The notes: generated by a model not told the origin, from the letters alone. Shown: positions 1 through 6,665, counted from the first letter of the stretch. The stretch: DNA of 7,657 nt from Woeseia sp. (GCA_003229095.1 QIHS01000207.1:1-7657); one strand, 5' to 3'. Program-made: numbers and translations.

Positions 1-236
1 CTCTGTTTGTCGACAAAACTCGACTCATCGAAGGACTTCGGATCGACCAACGTCGATTCGATGTTGGTGAATATCTTGAATTCATCCGCACAGCGCACGT
101 CGTAGCCGTAGCTGGACGTGCCATAGGAGACGATGCGTTCGCCGTCGCGCTCGCGTACCTGACGCGGTTCGAACGGCTCAATCATGCCGTGTTTTTCGGC
201 CATCATACGAATCCAGCGGTCGGCCTTTATGCTCAT
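1..236 (-). CDS. dcd: dCTP deaminase, N-terminal part (cut by window edge)
   Basis: Deaminates dCTP to dUTP, the cytosolic source of dUMP for thymidylate synthesis. The 78 visible residues begin MSIKADRWIRMMAEKHGMIE and contain the conserved SSYGYDVR segment (residues 41-48), followed by EFKIFTNI and DPKSFD. This closely matches my memory of the roughly 188-residue Pseudomonas-type Dcd, so about 40% of the gene is present and the catalytic C-terminal part lies outside the window. The ATG start is supported by a weak AGG six bases upstream and by the family N-terminus. The gene lies 58 bp downstream of apbC on the same strand and may be cotranscribed with it. No terminator was seen between the two. 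The family assignment is confident; the rest of the gene cannot be checked here. Confidence 0.93.
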   Translation of the reverse strand, partial: MSIKADRWIRMMAEKHGMIEPFEPRQVRERDGERIVSYGTSSYGYDVRCADEFKIFTNIESTLVDPKSFDESSFVDKQ

Positions 237-294
237 TACAAACCTGCCCGGTGAATGCTTGCCCTGTTAGGGGTCCCGATGGTCATCCCGATAG

Positions 295-1389
295 TCACCC
301 CGTTTCCTCAACAACGATTTTCGGGAATCGCGCACTGTAGTCTTTGCCCTGCATCGCCAGGCGAGCCGCCATCCTGCGCGCAGTTTGGCGGTAGGCAATC
401 GCGGGTGCAGCCTCCGGCTCGGCAGCGACGCTTGGCAGGCCGCCATCTGTTTGTTGCCTGATACGTACGTCCAGCGGCAACTGGCCCAACAAATCGATAT
501 CGAAGTCTGTTGCCATTTGCTGGCCACCGCCACTGCCAAAAATCGACTCTTCGTGGCCACAGCTTGTGCAAACGTGCGTGCTCATATTTTCGATCACACC
601 GAGAACAGGCACGGATACTTTGCGAAACATCTGCAACCCTTTTCTGGCATCCAGCAGAGCAATATCCTGCGGCGTCGTCACAATGACCGCGCCGCTGACC
701 GGCACTTGCTGGGACAACGTCAGGGCGATGTCACCCGTACCGGGCGGCATGTCGACCATGAGGTAGTCCAGGTCGGACCAGCGGGTCTGCTGCAACAGCT
801 GATTAAGCGCTTGCGTCACCATCGGCCCACGCCAGATCATCGGTTGGTCTGGATCGATCAGGAAGCCGATCGACATGACCTGTAAACCGTGTGCCTGCGG
901 GGGAATCATCAAATTGCCGTCTTCGCTGGTCGGCCGCTCGCCGGTAGCGCCCAGCATCGCGGGAATGCTGGGGCCGTATATATCGGCGTCGAGCACACCT
1001 ACCCTGGCACCGTCCGCGGCAAGCGCCAATGCGAGATTAACTGTTGTGGTCGATTTGCCGACACCGCCCTTGCCGGATGCAACAGCGATGAGATTGCGGA
1101 CGTTTGCCAGCGGCTTCAGATTCCGCTGCACACCATGGGCGGTAATCTTGCTGGAAATATCGACCGTGCTGGTCTTGGTTTGATGCTGGTCCATGAACAT
1201 CTGGCGAATTTCTTGCTCTACTTCTTCCGCAATCCCCGCGGCGGGCAGGCCGAATACGACCTGGACGGTCGCAACGCCATCAGCAAGGCTCACAGTGGCT
1301 CGGCCAACATCGCCAAGTTCACGCCCCAAAGCGGGTACAAACATCGATTGGAGCGTTTTCAGGAGCTGGGTTTCGGTCGGGACAGTCAC
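295..1389 (-). CDS. apbC: Iron-sulfur cluster carrier protein ApbC/Mrp (Mrp/NBP35 P-loop ATPase)
   Basis: Cytosolic P-loop ATPase that binds and transfers Fe-S clusters to apoproteins. The 364-residue length is normal for the family. Residues about 1-85 form a MIP18/DUF59-type domain. The ATPase domain starts near residue 100 with the deviant Walker A GKGGVGKST (106-114), followed by LDADIYGP (133-140) and the MVDMPPGTGD segment (211-220). The CxxC pair that binds the bridging cluster is C274/C277 in the VCTSCGHEE segment. All key residues are present, so the protein is probably functional. The start is GTG at 1387-1389: an in-frame TGA lies two codons upstream, and a GGTGA sequence lies close in front. 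It is transcribed away from the kinase block and towards dcd. The symbol mrp is an equally used name. Confidence 0.96.
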   Translation of the reverse strand: MTVPTETQLLKTLQSMFVPALGRELGDVGRATVSLADGVATVQVVFGLPAAGIAEEVEQEIRQMFMDQHQTKTSTVDISSKITAHGVQRNLKPLANVRNLIAVASGKGGVGKSTTTVNLALALAADGARVGVLDADIYGPSIPAMLGATGERPTSEDGNLMIPPQAHGLQVMSIGFLIDPDQPMIWRGPMVTQALNQLLQQTRWSDLDYLMVDMPPGTGDIALTLSQQVPVSGAVIVTTPQDIALLDARKGLQMFRKVSVPVLGVIENMSTHVCTSCGHEESIFGSGGGQQMATDFDIDLLGQLPLDVRIRQQTDGGLPSVAAEPEAAPAIAYRQTARRMAARLAMQGKDYSARFPKIVVEETG

Positions 1390-1454
1390 ATTTCACCGCG
1401 TAATTTCAGGTTAAGCCGGCAGGCAGCACTTCGATCATTGAAGTCACGGACGGT

Positions 1455-1486
1455 ATTGTAACCGCAGTTGATCCCCACAGATGCAA
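1455..1486 (-). promoter_or_regulatory. Possible sigma70-type promoter for apbC-dcd
   Basis: On the minus strand the box TACAAT (1455-1460) matches the -10 consensus at five of six bases. A TTGCAT box (1481-1486) lies upstream with a 20-bp spacer, which is longer than the usual 16-18 bp. The -10 box lies about 65 bp before the apbC GTG start. The -35 assignment is weak. Confidence 0.3.
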
Positions 1487-1557
1487 GGGATTGCGGGGGA
1501 TTGCAGATTTCTGACTATCAATAGATCATTCCTGGTTCACATTTTGGCCCGGAGGCG

Positions 1558-1576
1558 ATGTGGCATAATGTGGCAT
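1558..1576 (+). repeat. Tandem 9-bp direct repeat, ATGTGGCAT twice at 10-bp spacing
   Basis: The two copies (1558-1566 and 1568-1576) are identical and separated by one base, so they repeat at about one helical turn. They overlap the candidate extended -10 box of the kinase operon. This arrangement would suit a regulator binding two sites on the same DNA face, but no binding protein is identified, and chance is not excluded. Confidence 0.55.
1561..1569 (+). promoter_or_regulatory. Possible extended -10 promoter for the small ORF-kinase-ATPase block
   Basis: The sequence TGG-CATAAT fits the TGn extended -10 pattern with a five-of-six -10 hexamer. No good -35 box is found at normal spacing: TTGGCC at 1544-1549 is only 14 bp away. 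Transcription would begin near 1576, leaving a leader of about 85 bases before the small ORF. This is a pattern-based prediction only. Confidence 0.35.
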
Positions 1577-1631
1577 TGGGTACATACGGATTCGTTTGTG
1601 GATTTGCCATAAGGTGTCTGCATTCGTCGGA

Positions 1632-1642
1632 TTGTCTGACAA
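1632..1642. repeat. Small perfect inverted repeat TTGTC-T-GACAA
   Basis: Five-bp arms flank a single central base, 18 bp before the candidate small ORF and inside the predicted leader of the kinase block. It could be half of an operator, or a chance palindrome. The one-base centre makes an RNA hairpin impossible, so any role would be at the DNA level. Confidence 0.25.
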
Positions 1643-1660
1643 AAAGTGATATCAGTTGCG

Positions 1661-1798
1661 ATGGTGCTGGAAAGTAAGAATCAGGTCACGGTATGCGCAG
1701 GAAAGCATTTAGCCTGCAACGCTTGCATGCATCTGCCGTCTACACTTCAGGACCAGACGCCAGCTGACCTGCTAACAGTAATCGGCGGCGGTTGCTAA
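1661..1798 (+). CDS. Candidate 45-residue Cys-containing small protein overlapping the kinase start
   Basis: An open frame from ATG 1661 runs to TAA 1796-1798, and its last base is the first base of the kinase ATG (TAATG). That overlap is typical of translational coupling and would explain why the kinase start has no clear ribosome-binding site. The peptide has cysteines at 12, 19, 22 and 45, with a CxxC pair in ACNAC (18-22), and ends in IGGGC. A GTG at 1646 could extend it by five residues. No Shine-Dalgarno sequence is visible before either start, there is no signal peptide or membrane segment, and I recognise no family. An open frame of this length can arise by chance at this base composition, so existence is uncertain. 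The alternative is an untranslated leader. Confidence 0.35.
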   Translation: MVLESKNQVTVCAGKHLACNACMHLPSTLQDQTPADLLTVIGGGC

Positions 1799-4209
1799 TG
1801 TTTCTGGGGGGATTTCGGGCGGACCAGTTAATCGGCCAATTGACGAGCGAAACCGATATTGATTCACGATCTGCGCAAAAGATGATTGAGCGCCTGAAAA
1901 ACTTAGGACCCAAAGTGATACCGAAGGTGATCGATGCCCTCGCGATGAGCGACAAAAGCCATACGATGGTTTTTGTAGACATTCTCGCAAGTTACGTCAG
2001 TGACAAGACACTCAAATACTACAAGGAAGGTCTGGCGGATGGCGCAGAGAGAGTCGTGTCAGGCACGGCATGGGCCTTGGCCAGCGGCCACAATTTTAAC
2101 GCCAATACCCTGATCGACTTCTTCGATGATAAAGAAGTCTCAAAACCAGCGCTTATCGATGTCCTGAAAGTGCACAAATCCAGTCTCAATGTTCACGACC
2201 TGATGCAGCGAGCTTACGAAATGGAGCCAAATGAAAAAGCGGCTTTGTTTGGCATTATCGAGGACATCATTACGCCTGAAATGGTCCCGGAACTAATCAA
2301 TCGCATGGACGGCAAGGATGCGACGATCAAGATTCACCTGATGAGTCTCTTGTCCAGATTCGAAAGAGACGATATTAATCGCGCTCTGGAAAATCAGCTC
2401 CGTGATACCAATAAACTGGTCCGGGGTGCGGCGCTAACATCTCTTGGTCAGCGAAAAGGAATGATACGCATTGAAAAAGTTGCGCATTTGTTACAAGACC
2501 CCGATCTCGGGGTGCAGGGGAAAGCCGTTGACGTAATGGTCAAGATCAATCACCCGGAAACGATCCGGTTTCTTGTGCCGGCAATGAAAGATGAGTCGGA
2601 ATACACCCGGCGATCAGCAGTTGAAGTGCTTAATGAGCTTTGTGATCCGAATTCGATCAAGGATTTGTTGCAGGCGATCAAGGACGATGACTGGTGGGTG
2701 CGCGCCCGGGCTGGAGACGCATTGGCAGAAATCGGTGGTCCCAAGGTGGTTAGTTCGGTGCTTGAACTTATTAAGGACAAAGACGAGGACATCCGCCGTA
2801 CTGCAATCGAGATCCTGAACGCAACGAAGGACAGCAACGCCGTTGACTCGCTGCTCAAGGCAACGGATGACAGCGACTGGTGGGTTCGAGAACGTGCTGT
2901 CGATGCACTAGCGCAAATCGGGGACACCAAAGTACTGCCAAAACTGATCAAAATGCTTGGCGAGAACCCGAAATCAGACACCGTTATCGTCCGTGCAATC
3001 GGCAAACTGGGTAATGCAGCTGTCATTTCCAAACTTCTGCCTATGCTGAACCGGCCGGAACGAGAAGTTCAGGTTGAGGCGATCAAAGCTATTTCTCATC
3101 TTGCAGATGAGGAGCACGCTGATACGGTTCGGAGTGTGCTGCAAGAGATCAAGAAGTCGGAAGACAAAACGATCATCAATAGTGCTGACATCGCGATCAA
3201 GGAGATCGACGCTAAATATTCCGACAGCGTTCGGGCGGAGAATGTCCGTGCCGAAAAAATGTCTGAGCACACCAAAACGCTATTGCTCGATAACGCAGAA
3301 CTCGACAAACTTATCTCAGCGCACAAAGAGCAAACTGCAGAAGTGTCCGCCATTGAAGGCCCCCAGGTTCTCGATATTTCGAAACTGGAGCCCGGCGCGG
3401 TCATTGATGGCCGCTATAAATTTATCAAGCAAATTGGCAAAGGTGCCTTCGGCACAGTGTTGCTGATGCAGGACAACGTGGTTGACGAACAGCTTATTCT
3501 GAAATTCCTCAACCCGAATGTCTCGTCGGATGAAGAGATGATGAAGCGCTTTGTCCATGAGTTGAGATACTCCCGAATGATTACGCACAAGAACGTCATT
3601 CGCATCTATGATTTTCTGCACTTGCAGGGCGCATATGCAATATCAATGGAGTATTTCCCCTCGCACACGCTCAGCGGTGAAATCCCTGATAAAAAGCCGA
3701 TGGCGTTCTCCAAAGCAAAAAAGTTCTCGATGGATATGGCGACGGGTATGTCGGTCGCCCACCAGGCGGGCGTCATTCACCGCGACCTGAAGCCGGCAAA
3801 TATTCTTGTCAATGAGTCCGGTCTGCTGAAGATTGTGGATTTCGGCGTCGCTGCTGCTGCAAGCAGTGGTGACACCCAATTAACCAAGACCGGCTACGTC
3901 ATCGGTTCGCCGAAGTATATGGCGCCAGAGCAAATTCTCGGCAAGAAGGTCAATGAGGCAGCAGATATTTACAGCATCGGCGTCATCATGTACGAGATGG
4001 TGACTGGAATTCCGCCATATAGCCGTGGCGATCATATGTCGGTTATGTACCAGCATGTGCAGGGCAAGGCCAAGCTTTGCCAGGAAGTGAACCCGGAAGT
4101 GCCTGACGACTACGCAGCCCTCATTGCCAAAGCCATGTCTGTCGATAAGAGCAAGCGACACCAGACGATGGACGAGCTAATGGACGCACTTACCGAAATC
4201 AATGTTTAG
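1798..4209 (+). CDS. HEAT-repeat protein with C-terminal Hanks-type Ser/Thr protein kinase domain
   Basis: Predicted soluble cytoplasmic kinase of 803 residues, numbered from ATG 1798. Residues about 160-470 are HEAT-like repeats with a period near 31, including two strongly matching DxDWWVRxRA helices (W299/W300 and W361/W362). A polar, probably helical linker spans about 470-535. The kinase domain (about 539-798) has the glycine loop GKGAFGTV (547-554), Lys569, a likely alpha-C Glu588, the catalytic HRDLKPAN (661-668), DFG (681-683), a Ser/Thr-rich activation loop, GSPKYMAPE (703-711) and Asp723. Every invariant residue is present, so an active kinase is expected. No transmembrane helix or sensor domain follows the kinase. 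An in-frame TTG at 1792 could add two residues, but the ATG fits the TAATG overlap. The next gene, 118 bp downstream, is a PilT-family ATPase. The substrate is unknown; the neighbouring ATPases are plausible targets by gene order only. Confidence 0.93.
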   Translation: MFLGGFRADQLIGQLTSETDIDSRSAQKMIERLKNLGPKVIPKVIDALAMSDKSHTMVFVDILASYVSDKTLKYYKEGLADGAERVVSGTAWALASGHNFNANTLIDFFDDKEVSKPALIDVLKVHKSSLNVHDLMQRAYEMEPNEKAALFGIIEDIITPEMVPELINRMDGKDATIKIHLMSLLSRFERDDINRALENQLRDTNKLVRGAALTSLGQRKGMIRIEKVAHLLQDPDLGVQGKAVDVMVKINHPETIRFLVPAMKDESEYTRRSAVEVLNELCDPNSIKDLLQAIKDDDWWVRARAGDALAEIGGPKVVSSVLELIKDKDEDIRRTAIEILNATKDSNAVDSLLKATDDSDWWVRERAVDALAQIGDTKVLPKLIKMLGENPKSDTVIVRAIGKLGNAAVISKLLPMLNRPEREVQVEAIKAISHLADEEHADTVRSVLQEIKKSEDKTIINSADIAIKEIDAKYSDSVRAENVRAEKMSEHTKTLLLDNAELDKLISAHKEQTAEVSAIEGPQVLDISKLEPGAVIDGRYKFIKQIGKGAFGTVLLMQDNVVDEQLILKFLNPNVSSDEEMMKRFVHELRYSRMITHKNVIRIYDFLHLQGAYAISMEYFPSHTLSGEIPDKKPMAFSKAKKFSMDMATGMSVAHQAGVIHRDLKPANILVNESGLLKIVDFGVAAAASSGDTQLTKTGYVIGSPKYMAPEQILGKKVNEAADIYSIGVIMYEMVTGIPPYSRGDHMSVMYQHVQGKAKLCQEVNPEVPDDYAALIAKAMSVDKSKRHQTMDELMDALTEINV
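2683..2922 (+). repeat. Internal duplication inside the HEAT-repeat region
   Basis: Two 54-bp segments, 2683-2736 and 2869-2922, are offset by 186 bp (62 residues) and encode 18-residue helices that match at 14 positions, with the shared core DWWVR followed by RA and DALA. At DNA level they agree at about 38 of 54 bases. The period is two HEAT units, and the intervening unit (IKDKDEDIRR) lacks the tryptophans. This suggests expansion by duplication of a repeat pair. Confidence 0.65.
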
Positions 4210-4234
4210 CCTGCCCACGTAGCCCGGAATGTAT

Positions 4235-4267
4235 GCCAGTGGACTGGCGCGAGCACGCGATTGCGCC
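4235..4267 (+). other. Small overlapping hairpins in the kinase-ATPase gap (4210-4327)
   Basis: The 118-bp gap has no gene. It contains GCCAG-TGGA-CTGGC (4235-4248), CGCG-AGCA-CGCG (4248-4259) and GGCGC...GCGCC (4246-4267), which share bases and so could not all form together. No U-tract follows, so these are not intrinsic terminators. They might affect RNA processing or relative expression of the downstream ATPases, or may simply reflect local GC richness. Confidence 0.25.
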
Positions 4268-4327
4268 TACGATACCTCCGAATCTATGACTTCCCGGCCA
4301 AATTAGCCTCAATATTCCTGGACTGCC

Positions 4328-5443
4328 ATGCCACGCATTGACTCGTTTTTGAAATTGGGCCTTGCCCAGGGTTGCTCCGATGTTCACCTTGCGGTCGGCA
4401 TTCCGCCAATGCTGCGGATGAACGGCGACCTGATGCCGATCAAATTTCGGGAGCTCGCGGACACTGAATTAGAAAGCTATGTTATGGAAATCCTGAGTGA
4501 CTCTCAAAAAGAAACCTTTTACCAGGGCAAAGACCTGGATTTTTCCTATGTTGCAGAAGAGGGCGCCCGATTTCGAGTCAATCTTTTTCACAAGGACACC
4601 GGTGTTGGCGCAGTATTTCGGTTTATTCCCAATGAAGTTCCAACACTGGACAAACTGGACGTGCCCGATATCCTGACCACATTTTGCGACTACCATCAGG
4701 GCATGGTATTGGTCACCGGATCGACCGGCACGGGTAAATCGACCACACTGGCGGCAATGATTGATCACCTGAACACCACCCGCAGCCTGAACATCATCAG
4801 TCTGGAAGACCCGATCGAATTCGTTCACCCAAGCAAAAAAAGCCAGATTATTCAGCGTGAACTGGGCACTCATCTGACAAGTTTTGCCGACGGCGTCAGG
4901 TCTGCAATGCGCGAGGATCCAGACGTTATTCTGGTCGGTGAACTTCGTGACGCCGAGACCATATCGATGGCGATGACTGCGGCAGAAACCGGTCATCTCG
5001 TTCTGGGTACATTACATACGACCGGAGCGGTTAAGACAATTGACCGCGTAATCGATGCTTTGCCAGGTGATTTGCGCGAGCAAACCAAGAGTTTCCTGTC
5101 TCAAAGTCTCAAAGCAGTCGTAACGCAGGTTCTTGTGAAGACACCAGATGGCCGGGGCCGTAGGGCGGTCATGGAGATCCTGATTAACAATCGGGCGATT
5201 TCGAAGCTCATCATGACCGACCAATCACACCAGATCCCCTCCCAGATACAAATGGGTCGGGATGTCGGTATGCAAACGATGGATCAGTCACTGCTCGCAG
5301 CAATCGAAGCCAGCGAAATAGATCCGGACGACGCTTATCTCTATGCTCAGGACAAGAAACGCTTCCAGCGATTTGTCACCGACTCCGGCGTCTTGCCAGT
5401 CATTGCCGGAAGCACAATGGCGCGTTCCCGGGACATGCAGTGA
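4328..5443 (+). CDS. PilT/PilU-family ATPase, first of a tandem pair
   Basis: Hexameric secretion-superfamily ATPase of the type that powers type IV pilus retraction at the inner face of the cytoplasmic membrane. The 371 residues cover the full family length. The N-terminal domain has GCSDVHLAVGIPPMLRMNGD (15-34). The motor core has Walker A GSTGTGKST (131-139), the Asp box SLEDPIEF (158-165), Walker B DPDVILVGELRD (198-208, Glu205), the His box GHLVLGTLH (222-230) and GMQTMD (314-319). The C-terminal motif that reads AIRNLIRE in Pseudomonas PilT is AISKLIMT here (290-297), losing the polar residues. TPDGRGRRA (272-280) recalls PilU, so the label PilT is not certain. The ATG fits the family N-terminus, and an in-frame TAG upstream with no other start between rules out extension. 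The ribosome-binding site is weak. It overlaps the next gene by 4 bp. Confidence 0.93.
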   Translation: MPRIDSFLKLGLAQGCSDVHLAVGIPPMLRMNGDLMPIKFRELADTELESYVMEILSDSQKETFYQGKDLDFSYVAEEGARFRVNLFHKDTGVGAVFRFIPNEVPTLDKLDVPDILTTFCDYHQGMVLVTGSTGTGKSTTLAAMIDHLNTTRSLNIISLEDPIEFVHPSKKSQIIQRELGTHLTSFADGVRSAMREDPDVILVGELRDAETISMAMTAAETGHLVLGTLHTTGAVKTIDRVIDALPGDLREQTKSFLSQSLKAVVTQVLVKTPDGRGRRAVMEILINNRAISKLIMTDQSHQIPSQIQMGRDVGMQTMDQSLLAAIEASEIDPDDAYLYAQDKKRFQRFVTDSGVLPVIAGSTMARSRDMQ

Positions 5444-6516
5444 ACAAAATCGATCTGTTCCTGCAGGACGCGCTGGCGAAAGACAGCTCGGACCTGCACT
5501 TTATATCCGGCAATCCGCCAAGAGTGCGAGTGCACGGAACATTGGCTTTGCTTAACGAAGAAACGCTCACAATCGATTTTGTCAAAGAGGCTCTTTACGA
5601 AATCATGAGTGGAACCATTCAGCGTGATTTCGAACAGAACGATGCGGTCGACTTTGCCTATAATATTCCGGATGTTTCGCGTTTTCGCGTCAACGTCATG
5701 CGTCATCTGAACGGTATCGGTGCTGTGATGCGGGCAATCCCGTCGAAGGCGCTCACACTTGACGAACTGGGTATGCCCGATGCGGTTCGCAACATGTGCA
5801 AGCAGACTCAGGGCATGATTCTGGTGACTGGAAAAACGGGGTCCGGAAAATCGACAACACTTGCGGCCATGATTGATGAAATAAATACCCGCATAAAAGG
5901 ACATATCCTGACGGTCGAGGACCCGATCGAATTTGTTCACAAACGCAAGGGCTGCCTTATCAGCCAGCGAGAGGTCGGCCTGCACACAGACAATTTCGCC
6001 AGCGCTCTGCGTTCATCGCTACGTGAGGACCCTGACGTCATTCTGGTTGGCGAGCTTCGCGACCTGGAAACGATCTCGGCTGCGGTCACGGCGGCAGAGA
6101 TGGGCATCCTCGTTATGGGCACACTTCATACCAACGGCGCAGGCCAGACGGTTGATCGCATCATAAATACTTTTCCGGCCGACAAACAAAGTCATATTCG
6201 CACGATGTTGTCGACCTCGCTCAGAGGGGTCATCTCGCAGCAGCTGCTGCCAACGGAAGACAAACCTGGCAGGATCGCAGCGCTGGAGATCATGGTTAAT
6301 ACGTCGGCCGTTGCGAACCTGATTCGACAGGGAAAACTGGATCAGATTGAGACCGCAATGCAAAGCGGTGGAGCTGTCGGCATGCAGACGATGGACTCCG
6401 CGATCATGAAGCTGGTTGAAGGTGGGCGCGTGAGCCCGTTAAACGCCTATCATCAGGCGAATAATAAGGAAAAATTCAGAAGTCTTATTAAAGAAGAAGA
6501 AGCTGATCCCGAATAG
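5440..6516 (+). CDS. PilT-family ATPase, second of a tandem pair
   Basis: Second PilT-type retraction-like motor, 358 residues. It starts at GTG 5440-5442, which overlaps the previous stop as GTGA, so translation is probably coupled; GGGA lies a few bases upstream. Motifs sit at the same residue numbers as in the first ATPase: Walker A GKTGSGKST (131-139), VEDPIEF (159-165), DPDVILVGELRD (198-208), GTLH (227-230) and GMQTMD (314-319). The motif at 290-297 reads AVANLIRQ, closer to the PilT AIRNLIRE than the upstream copy. The equal spacing means the pair aligns almost without gaps and arose by duplication. All ATPase residues are present. The C-terminus is acidic (EEEADPE). No pilus assembly gene adjoins it, so the motor would have to act on machinery encoded elsewhere. 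PilT identity is probable, but a non-pilus role is possible. Confidence 0.93.
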   Translation: MNKIDLFLQDALAKDSSDLHFISGNPPRVRVHGTLALLNEETLTIDFVKEALYEIMSGTIQRDFEQNDAVDFAYNIPDVSRFRVNVMRHLNGIGAVMRAIPSKALTLDELGMPDAVRNMCKQTQGMILVTGKTGSGKSTTLAAMIDEINTRIKGHILTVEDPIEFVHKRKGCLISQREVGLHTDNFASALRSSLREDPDVILVGELRDLETISAAVTAAEMGILVMGTLHTNGAGQTVDRIINTFPADKQSHIRTMLSTSLRGVISQQLLPTEDKPGRIAALEIMVNTSAVANLIRQGKLDQIETAMQSGGAVGMQTMDSAIMKLVEGGRVSPLNAYHQANNKEKFRSLIKEEEADPE

Positions 6517-6618
6517 CCCCTGCCAAACGGCCCAATTCCTTTAAGTCGAAGTCATGTTCGCTCGGACTAGCTGTCGCCATTGAGATACCTCATTTATTAC
6601 CCCCGATTTTATGCAACG

Positions 6619-6627
6619 TGCCATAAT
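6619..6627 (+). promoter_or_regulatory. Possible extended -10 promoter for metG
   Basis: The sequence TGC-CATAAT has the TGn extended -10 pattern and the same CATAATG core as the candidate promoter of the kinase block. A start site near 6634 would give a leader of about 32 bases before the metG ATG. No matching -35 box was found. The rest of the 149-bp gap (6517-6665) shows no gene and no convincing terminator, so read-through from the ATPase genes is possible. Confidence 0.4.
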
Positions 6628-6665
6628 GCGCCGCGTTCTTCAGTAATGGTTTGCGACCGCAGAAT

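Larger units (their letters stand above)
1390..1660. other. Divergent intergenic region between apbC and the kinase block
   Basis: No protein-coding gene was recognised in this stretch of about 270 bp. It must hold the start sites for both transcription directions. Three things are visible: a TACAAT-like box on the minus strand for apbC (1455-1460), a tandem ATGTGGCAT repeat that contains a TGG-CATAAT extended -10 box on the plus strand (1558-1576), and a small perfect inverted repeat TTGTC-T-GACAA (1632-1642). No tRNA-like or terminator-like structure was seen. Confidence 0.6.

Noticed and set aside
265..300. Hairpin or terminator between apbC and dcd from GGGGT...ACCCC and two CCCGAT copies
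   Set aside because: The arms are 5 bp with a long loop and no T-tract; the CCCGAT repeat is too short to mean anything.
385..1461. Plus-strand open frames of 166 and 190 codons opposite apbC
   Set aside because: They run antisense to the conserved apbC reading frame and contain no recognisable domain.
1796..1800. TTG at 1792 as the kinase start
   Set aside because: The in-frame ATG two codons later is a better start and fits the TAATG overlap with the small ORF; neither has a clear ribosome-binding site.
2550..3404. Several minus-strand Ser-rich open frames opposite the kinase gene
   Set aside because: Their serine-rich composition is what the reverse of the HEAT-repeat codons would give; there is no independent evidence for translation.
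4235..4267. Intrinsic terminator after the kinase gene
   Set aside because: The stems are short and no run of T follows, so termination here is not supported.
5347..5985. Minus-strand open frame of 212 codons
   Set aside because: It is a shadow of the second PilT-family ATPase and the end of the first, with no motif of its own.
6517..6600. Terminator after the ATPase pair
   Set aside because: Only a 4-bp CGAA-GTCATG-TTCG stem is seen, with no T-tract.
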